Shown here one piece after another: positions 57,141 to 64,000 of a DNA stretch of 64,000 nt. This stretch comes from Arion vulgaris (Eukaryota > Mollusca > Gastropoda > Stylommatophora > Arionidae). The DNA lies in NCBI GenBank assembly GCA_020796225.1, contig CM036753.1, positions 7,807,001-7,871,000 on the forward strand, in the 5' to 3' direction. The stretch's first letter is position 1; each line of letters opens with the position of its first letter. The notes beneath the pieces were generated by a model. The model was not told where the DNA came from. It ran no database searches and was given only the letters and a program-made list of their open reading frames with translations. Made by a program: the position numbers and the translations under genes.

Positions 57141-58125
57141 AACTTAATTACTGGATTTAAAGATCATAGTTTAGTGCCCAATTGATTGCCGCCAAAGGGT
57201 GGTAACATTAAAAAAACTCCAAAATGACACAATAAAACACATTTAAACAAACTCCATGCAGATCTCATTCGAAAGAACGACGTCCGAAATTTACACGTTC
57301 AACAGTACTTGGTATATTCGAGGAGGATTCAATACAATTTTTTTTTTAATGATTATGTTGGTATTGTTCCCTTTGCTGGTGAAACGATGATGTTGATGCT
57401 AATTATGTTGACAATGATGATGATATTGAAATAAAGGAAAAGTTGATTGAATATATGATTATTTTAATGCTCGTTACATGATACTGTTTGTTGATCTATT
57501 AAACAGTAATACGTCTCATTGGTGTATATATTAAACAGGGATACTGTTTACTGAACTACTCAAGAAGAAGAATCTCATTGTTCTCATTGTTCTATGAAAC
57601 ATTGATAGTGTATCCACTGCAACAATAGTTGATGTGTACATCTAGAAGACATGATATGACAACTATATCTATATTTTGTGTACAACTATTTTTAGTAATA
57701 ATATTGTTGCTTATGTACAAATAAAATATGAGAAACAAAGTTTGAATCGTTTATGAGATGTATGTTGCATATTCTTATGTCATTTTGTCTGCATTGTTTT
57801 AATGTGACCTTTACTTGTGTCCATTGGTGGTCTCACACTAACTACAATTGACATAACATCAATCCAGTGATGTAGGAAGTTTGACACTACTCGCTGTACA
57901 GATATAACTAGATGCTTGTGTGGCAGAGAGAGAAGTGTGTTTAACAGCGAGCCACATAAACTATCAGTATGCATACCCTTTGACAGTGGGAGGGGCTGAG
58001 CACCTATGGGTCTGTGTGCGAGTGCTGTGACGTCTCGTAAGTAACCAATAATTATTGACACATGTGCTAGTGTGATGCAAGACATCGTGTTCTAAAGGGC
58101 ATGTGATGAGACATGGCTCACTCTC
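57141..58125. other. Intergenic sequence without recognised genes
   Basis: 57890-58035 resembles 38100-38190 (gtgtttaacagcgag, gagcacctatgggtctgt); repeat of unknown type. Confidence 0.5.
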
Positions 58126-58129
58126 AAAG

Positions 58130-58300
58130 ATTATCCTACAGGAAACAGTCGAGGGTGGCGGAAGGAAAGGAGGGCAGAGACAATCCTGGACAACATCAAG
58201 AGCTGGTCAGGACAAAGTTTCTCCACACTCGCTCGAGTAGTTGAAGACAGAGACTCATGGCGTGCTTTTGTGCTGATGTCTCCACAGTGACACCTCTACG
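58130..58300 (+). mobile_element. Retrotransposon tail fragment (tentative)
   Basis: One frame reads GWRKERRAETILDNIKSWSG then FSTLARVVEDRDSWRAFV, like the 'R...W...A-DR..WR' end of non-LTR proteins. Confidence 0.5.
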
Positions 58301-58467
58301 ACCCTAACGGGTTATGGGTTTTATTATTACTATATTATAAAGACTAAACCTCATGGCTGAGCCCTTGCTTGTGTCAATTGATAATATTAAATAGTGTTTT
58401 ATTCAATAGTTTCTTAGAAGTGGCAGCGGTATAAAATTGATTATATATATATAAATGAGTGTGTGTG

Positions 58468-58476
58468 TGAGAGAGA

Positions 58477-58508
<32 letters not shown>
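58468..58508. repeat. (GA)n microsatellite
   Basis: Nearly pure ga run. Confidence 0.93.
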
Positions 58509-58509
<1 letters not shown>

Positions 58510-58949
58510 CATCATTCAGTTTCAGAGTAACAAAAGAATCTAAAACTACGTACGACACGAGAGATTGGATGTACCGATATACGACATCCCAACCATCCCA
58601 ACTGTATCGTGCCGATCATTTGTTTATTGTCTATTCAGAGGTGGAAGATGTAGTTGGCTGGCCTGTTCACACTATCTATTTTCTTTCCGTGCATAATAAT
58701 ATCCGTTGTCTTGCTTGTTTTATCAATAGTTCTTATTTTTGTTTTTGCGAGGTTAAGATATACAATTTATCTTTGTACATGTCTAACAATTTATCTCATT
58801 GTATTCAACTATTCACTCTGTATTCCTAACTTCTGATTTCTTGATTTCTACTTCCATGCAATAAGTTCAAATCTTCTAGAAATCCATATCTCAAAAATAG
58901 CAATGTTGTTGTCTAATTTCTGGCTCGATGTACTTGTTTCTTTTCCAAA

Positions 58950-59100
58950 GTGGAATGATAGAGAACATCCGGAAAGGCGAGAGGAAGACCACAAAAAAGA
59001 TGGATAGATGACAGCAGAATCCTGTCAAATTGCAAAAATATATATTACTCAAGCCACTAGAGCAGCGTAAGACATAATCAACAAACAACCACGACACTGG
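58950..59100 (+). mobile_element. Non-LTR retrotransposon tail fragment
   Basis: Contains gaaaggcgagaggaagacca, agatgacagcagaatcctgt and a cacgacactgg end, parallel to 51390-51530. Confidence 0.5.
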
Positions 59101-59104
59101 ACAT

Positions 59105-59640
59105 GATTGATTGATAGGAACATCATCATTGCACTTCAGTGAGTAACCATGTGTGCTTTAATCTCTTTCTTACAAAAGAAGATCTCAGCTGCAGTGCACA
59201 AACTCCGTAGCACCGGCCATGGTCCCGATGTAATTTTGAAGATGGTGAAAATATTTTGCAAGAATTTTATTTTTAATCTTTTCTAATGAATATTGCCTGG
59301 GCAGCGGCTTTCAGTCTGCTCTTTTCTAATGAAATTTGCCTGGGCAGCGGCTTTCAGTCTGCTCTTTTCTAATGAATTTTGCCTGGGCAGCGGCTTTCAG
59401 TCTGCTCTTTTCTAATGAATTTTGCCTGGGCAGCGGCTTTCAGTGTGCTCTTTTCGATTTTAAACTGTCAATTATTTTTTAATTTGCTCAACTTGAACAC
59501 GGGACCTAAGTTTTATCGTTGTTTCCGATAGGACTAGGAACTTGATTTCACCTACACTGAGATCATGGATCTCTAGACAAATATCCCGATCACTCCACGA
59601 GGGAGCAAACCAACTACCGTTGACACCTAACATCTACGTC
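59105..59640 (-). mobile_element. SINE family B, longest copy, with internal expansion
   Basis: The plus strand starts with gattgattgataggaacatc (reverse of the tail) and ends near 59640. The minus strand there is tRNA-like (ctcgtggagtgatcgggata, then a decayed B box). Inside, a 43-bp segment around gcctgggcagcggctttcag is repeated four times (59285-59455); other copies have it once. Confidence 0.7.
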
Positions 59641-59876
59641 ACACAACAGTATGACAACAGAAGAAGAAGAATGATAAATACATTTAGTACTTGGTGTCTT
59701 CTATTTGAATCGCACTATTTACTGAATTCTTTCCATATTGTTAACGTTTATTAGTTCTAACCACAATTAGCTTTTGAATACCATAATATTTATCTACCAA
59801 TGTTTTTTTTTAATTTTAAGTTGTTTACAGTATGTCTCTCATTAACATACGTTTAAATTAACAGTAAAGTGTCTCC
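59641..59876. other. Intergenic sequence without recognised features
   Basis: Short flank between SINE B and the second Sailor-like element. Confidence 0.5.
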
Positions 59877-59878
59877 TA

Positions 59879-62066
59879 TAGTCTGTCCATTAATTCGTGA
59901 GCACGTTTGAAATTGATTTTCTCGAAAACTACCTGTTGGATCTCAGTGAAATTTTGCAAGCAGCCTTAGAATATCCATGACGCTAGAGAAATATTTTTTC
60001 CAAGAAAATTTGATGTAGTTTGAAATATTTCTTCTTCAGGTTATATTAAAATCAACCTCACCGGATTGTACACAATAGTAACAGATCTACGGTACACAAA
60101 CGTGTTGTTCTAAAAATACATTATGGTAACATAGAAATATCGTGAGTATACAACAATTTCACGAAATCCCGTGCACCTAACCCAGTCGACTTTGAAAGCG
60201 GAAAGCATATGGCGTTATAATTGGGATACCGTTGTTTAGTTATAGGCGTATCTCGCTATTTGTTTGAAGCTATTGTATCATATTTGTTGGCTTATCAAAA
60301 CTGACATTGATATCACATTCATAATGAGTCTGAAGTGCACATTTATAACAATGCAGAATGTTACAGTTTTACTATACCAACACTTCCGTAGCGAATCTAA
60401 GAGAGGTCATCTATATTGCGATATTCATAACCATGAGAAACGAACGCAACTGGCGCTTGGTCTGAATAGAGAATCCTTTTCCCGATGGATTAAACAGGAC
60501 ACAAAGTGCACTAATGTCAAGCAAGGACGGAAAAGAACAATTGACGACTTTGACATAGATGTCATAAGACGGAGCTCTTGAAAATGTTTGCGACAAATCA
60601 ACTTGTTACTCTCAGGAAACTGAAATTAAAACTGCAATCAGATTGCAGCATAGACATTTCTAAAAGTACTCTATGAAAAATTGTAAGAGCCGCCGGCTTC
60701 ACCTTCAGAAAAACTATAGGCGGCAGGAATATTATTTGTGAAAAGCCACATTTAATTGCTGCCCGAAGTAAATACCTGAGGCAGATCCGTGAGCGGCGGA
60801 GGCAAGGCTATGATATTGTATATTTGGACGAATCCTGGGTCAATGCTCACCACACCAATGCTAAAGAATGGCAATCAGTAGACGGTGAACAGAAAAGAAA
60901 AATACCAAGCAGCAAAGGCCAGCGTATTATACTAACACATGCAGGAAGTAGTGAAGAATGTCTTGTCCATGACGCTGGACTTATTTTCCAATCAAAAAGT
61001 ACCGACGCTAGGAAGTACCACACAGAAATGAATGGACATATTTTCAGGCACTGGATGGAGAAAGATCTACTTTCAATTCTAAACAGACCATCATGCTTGG
61101 TAATGGATAATGCATCCTATCACAACGCAGTATCAGCGGAAGACAAAGTACCAACTGCATCAAATACAAAAGATCAAATTAGGACTTGGCTTGCTAAGGA
61201 AAATGTCAGCTTCGATGATACATATTTGAAACCCGAGGTGTTGCACCTGGTGAGGATGACAAATAAGACAAAGGTGTTTCATATTGACAAAATCATTGCG
61301 GAATACGGCCACACGTCTTTGCGACTACCTCCATATCATGCTCACCTCAATCCGATAGAGCTTGTCTGGGCTAAAGTAAAAGGGCACGTTGCCGAACAGA
61401 ACAGGACGTTTAAAATGTGTGATGTTGAAGTTCTGACACGTGAGTCCTTCTCAATGATAGACATGCAGTTCTGGAAGAAGTGTGTTGAACATGTGCTCCG
61501 AGAGGAAGACGAGTACTGGCACCGAGATGGATTACAATTTGTCCAGCCAGTAACAATTATCAACCTCATGGAATCGTCAGATTCGGGATGATACAAATCA
61601 TATTTTGATTACAGACTGAGAAATAGCAACGTATACATTTCCATATCCAAATGCGTCTACCATCATACAATTTGTGGTGAAGTTAAGACACCCTGGGGTC
61701 TAATGGTGACCGAAGGGAGGACTAACTGTTGCATATTGTATCCAAGTTCACGATTGCACATAAAGGGCAACACACTTAATTACTTGACCTATCAAGTTAA
61801 TATGGAGATACACCTATGAATAGAATTGACATGGACAAATTCTAGGGATACTGTAAAATCTAAAATTTGAGCCCCGTATTTGCAATTGTCATAAAAGATC
61901 AAAGGAATTCGCCGATGTGCAAAATCCGTAGCATCTATGAACTACTGGTTAGCTTTATTTTAGCGTCATGGATATTCTAAGGCTGCATGCAAAAATCACT
62001 GAGATCCAACAGGTAGTTTTCGAGAAAATCAATTTGAAACGTGCTCACGAATTAATGGACAGACTA
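59879..62066 (+). mobile_element. Sailor-like Tc1/mariner-superfamily transposon, copy 2
   Basis: 2188 bp, flanked by TA duplications, with ~105-bp terminal inverted repeats starting tagtctgtccattaattcgt. It is nearly identical to copy 1, so both moved recently. After the transposase the sequence runs ~470 bp to the right repeat with no other gene. Confidence 0.9.
60324..61591 (+). pseudogene. DDE transposase, copy 2 (best preserved)
   Basis: The N-terminal part starts MSLKCTFITMQ (60324) and includes RTQLALGLNRESFSRWIK, a helix-turn-helix-like DNA-binding region, and GRKRTIDDFD. A frameshift near 60582 and a tgg-to-tga change near 60675 interrupt it. The frame then runs RKTIGGRNIICEKPHLIA to YLDESWVNAHHTNAKEW (first catalytic Asp), VMDNASYHNAVSAEDKV (second Asp) and LPPYHAHLNPIELVWAKV (Glu), ending ESSDSG. 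I count 83 residues between the second Asp and the Glu, much longer than the 34-39 of ordinary Tc1/mariner and close to DD82E of the Sailor family. Needs two corrections to be open, so probably inactive. Confidence 0.87.
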
Positions 62067-62097
62067 TAGTATTTCAGACCTTAGTGTATAAATTGCT

Positions 62098-62216
62098 TGT
62101 CATTTCACGTGCCTAGTGTGCGAGAGGTAGGAGGCCAATTCCCGTGGAACGTCGAGTATGGGATTGAACGCACAAGCCTCTTGTGTCCGAGTCGATAGAC
62201 AAACACTTACGTAATA
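62098..62216 (-). mobile_element. tRNA-derived SINE family E, minus strand
   Basis: The minus strand has gtctatcgactcggacacaa and gtgcgttcaatcccatactc (B-box-like), as at 32936-33065. Confidence 0.6.
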
Positions 62217-62744
62217 AACAGTTTAAATAATATTATTTTGTTGATTTTTTTTAATCTGTGATTAAGATTTGAGATGTTTACGGTATTGCATACAATTGCT
62301 GCAATAACAACATAAAATATATCAAGAATTAACAACAGAAGAAAGAAACGCAGTGAAGCGCTCAAGTAAGCCAGGTCATACTGATTCTTGATTTTTGATG
62401 TAGTTTGTGCTAGCGTGGAGTGATACGACATCCATTTGTATAGACTTTATAGTGTCCGTACTTTGAATACTTTGGAGACGGACTTGAACGTTGCTCCTGT
62501 CATCATTTAAAATCATTGTCTAGAAATAGAAATAGGAGGTTGAAAGAAATAGAATGAATAAAGATAACGAAAGGAGGAAGGATGAAGAAAAATGGAATAA
62601 AAAAGGAAAAGTAAGAGAAATAAAATAGAAATGAAGAACAGAAAAATGAAATATTAGAATAAGAAAGAGAACGTAATACGAAAAAATGAGAAAAAGAAAA
62701 GCTAAAACAGAAAAATAAAAGGGATAGAAAGGAAGAACGTCTGT
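62217..62744. other. Intergenic sequence; purine-rich 62520-62740
   Basis: 62520-62740 is an A/G-rich low-complexity tract; the Phe/Ser-rich minus-strand frames over it are artefacts. Confidence 0.7.
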
Positions 62745-63005
62745 GTGGTTCCGGGGCCACAAGGGAGCAAAGAATAGTACCACTGCGACCTACAAGGCAT
62801 GTTATAAGATGTGACTAATGTAGGACCTATGGAAGCTACACTAGTAAAAAAAAAAGCATCGCATAAATCGGATGTGCTTGATTACTTGTAGGCGCATAGC
62901 TGGCACAAAGTACAATCGCTATTAGGCTCAGATCACAAAGAAATCACACAGTGTGGTTAACAAATGGTCGATATGGAGCGTTCAAAGAAGAAGGAAGAAG
63001 AAAGA
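62745..63005 (-). mobile_element. SINE-like repeat family A, copy 9 (inverted)
   Basis: Begins gtgtggttccggggccacaa, contains acctacaaggcatgttataa and ends cgttcaaagaagaaggaaga. Confidence 0.75.
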
Positions 63006-63865
63006 AGAAGAAAGGAAGAAAAGAAAGACAGAAATTAGAAGAAAAACATTAAATAGAAAAGCAGTACAAAAGAAAGAAAATGATAAGCAAAATGAGAATG
63101 GGAAAGGCAAATGTTAACAAAATAGTAAAATAAAATAGTTACAAAGAAGAGGAAGATTAAGAACAAAAATAACAACTGGACATGAAACTAAGATTAAACC
63201 AATTTTTTAGAGAAGTTGATATTTTATTTTTTTGACTTGCTTTTTATACATTCTTTGTTTGTCTTTTTCAAACCATTGTAGAAAAAGACAACAAAGAACC
63301 TAAAACCAAGCAAAAAAACCGAAGACAAAAAAACGACAAAAATCTGAAAAAAAAACAAAGAAACCCTACAGGTCGGATCTACATAAGAACAGACTTCATT
63401 GCCGTCAAATTTGATCCATCGTAGCTTTGAAGACGGTTCTGACAGATTTATAGACCCAAACCCAGGACTCCGGTGAGAGCTGGATGGACCCGTCGCTGTT
63501 GTCGAAAACAAAGTTGGATGTACGTAAATCATCCATTTCTCTACCATTCTGCTTCAATCCCTCAAATTCCATTATTGAGAGCTTGGTTTACGGTTTTGAC
63601 TACAATCGTTGTCGTTTTAAGTCGAATCTACTCTGGTACTATCGACGACCAGATTTACTTACCAGACCATAAACCGCCTCGATGACGGTAAATATGGGTT
63701 GAAAAGCTACCGTTAAGCAGCCTTGCCAAATCGTATGACAGACAAAGTGGTATTGAATTCCCAAATTGTGCGTTGCGCTGTGTATCTGTTGGTGAATTAC
63801 ATCGGATGTCTAAGAAAACTTTGTGTGCGTCAAGTTTAATTAATGAAAGTGTTTGCTTTGTATTG
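63006..63865. other. Intergenic sequence; A-rich tract to ~63370
   Basis: 63006-63370 is A/G-rich. 63380-63470 has agacttcattgccgtcaaat, a possible SINE C remnant. No gene recognised. Confidence 0.5.
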
Positions 63866-63867
63866 TA

Positions 63868-64000
63868 CAGGGTGTTCAAGATTAAAGCAGCCCCATTGAC
63901 AAATCGAAAGTTGCCAGATAATCTATAGCGTTATGTCTATGTACTATTTAAACCGGTTCTGACTAGCTCGTTTTACTTCACATTTGTTCATCGCCCCTTC
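63868..64000. mobile_element. MITE related to 9943-10537, cut by the window end
   Basis: Starts tgtacagggtgttcaagatt, then aaagcagcccc, and continues with actatttaaaccggttctga and acatttgttcatcgcccctt, as in 10283-10537. The right half lies outside the window. Confidence 0.75.

Noticed and set aside
62503..62783. Phe/Ser-rich minus frames resembling membrane segments
   Set aside because: Low-complexity A/G-rich tract read backwards.

Overview
The window is animal nuclear DNA, probably from a mollusc. It is AT-rich and consists mostly of introns, satellites and dead transposons. Genes are split into short exons with GT/AG borders, and I see no bacterial-type operon. The mollusc call is inference: it rests on the mix of tRNA-derived SINEs, 3'-end scraps of non-LTR retrotransposons, a Helitron and Sailor-like DDE transposons, and on the invertebrate look of the one host gene.

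Only one host gene can be supported. It is a class B1 (secretin-family) G-protein-coupled receptor on the + strand, read from exons spread between 7135 and 51007. Nine exons join with matching codon phases: two for the extracellular hormone-receptor domain (7135-7248, 8448-8572), TM1 (20222-20315), TM2 (28971-29139), ECL2/TM5 (39655-39721 and 41922-42007), TM6-TM7 (45316-45454), the end of TM7 (48095-48136), and helix 8 with a long cytoplasmic tail (50348-51007). The TM3 exon lies at 33211-~33620, but its first 60 bases and acceptor site are repeated in tandem and the last copy is degraded. The TM4 exon and the signal-peptide exon were not found. Details such as CWP in the ectodomain and MYIEMTLNSFQG before TM7 look most like parathyroid-hormone receptors; the class is secure, the subtype is not.

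Layout: 1-5588 is a 32/28-bp satellite with higher-order structure. 5589-20221 holds the ectodomain exons, retroelement and SINE scraps, a palindromic pair of terminal-inverted-repeat elements, a 57-bp satellite (11290-13710) and a 51-bp satellite (18220-20095). Intron TM1-TM2 carries a 2.15-kb Sailor-like transposon (20343-22495) and a 4.7-kb decayed Helitron (22841-27496). Introns from TM2 to TM7 hold many minisatellites and retrotransposon fragments. Downstream of the receptor, 51060-63870 contains more retroelement fragments, a hAT-type MITE with a perfect 8-bp target duplication, and a second, better preserved Sailor-like copy (59879-62066).

No complete autonomous transposon reading frame survives. 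Several long open frames are only tandem repeats whose unit length is a multiple of three (57, 51 and 24 bp). Single-base losses in the TM1 exon and in the first 400 bases of the window suggest either local consensus errors or decay, which bears on whether the receptor is intact.
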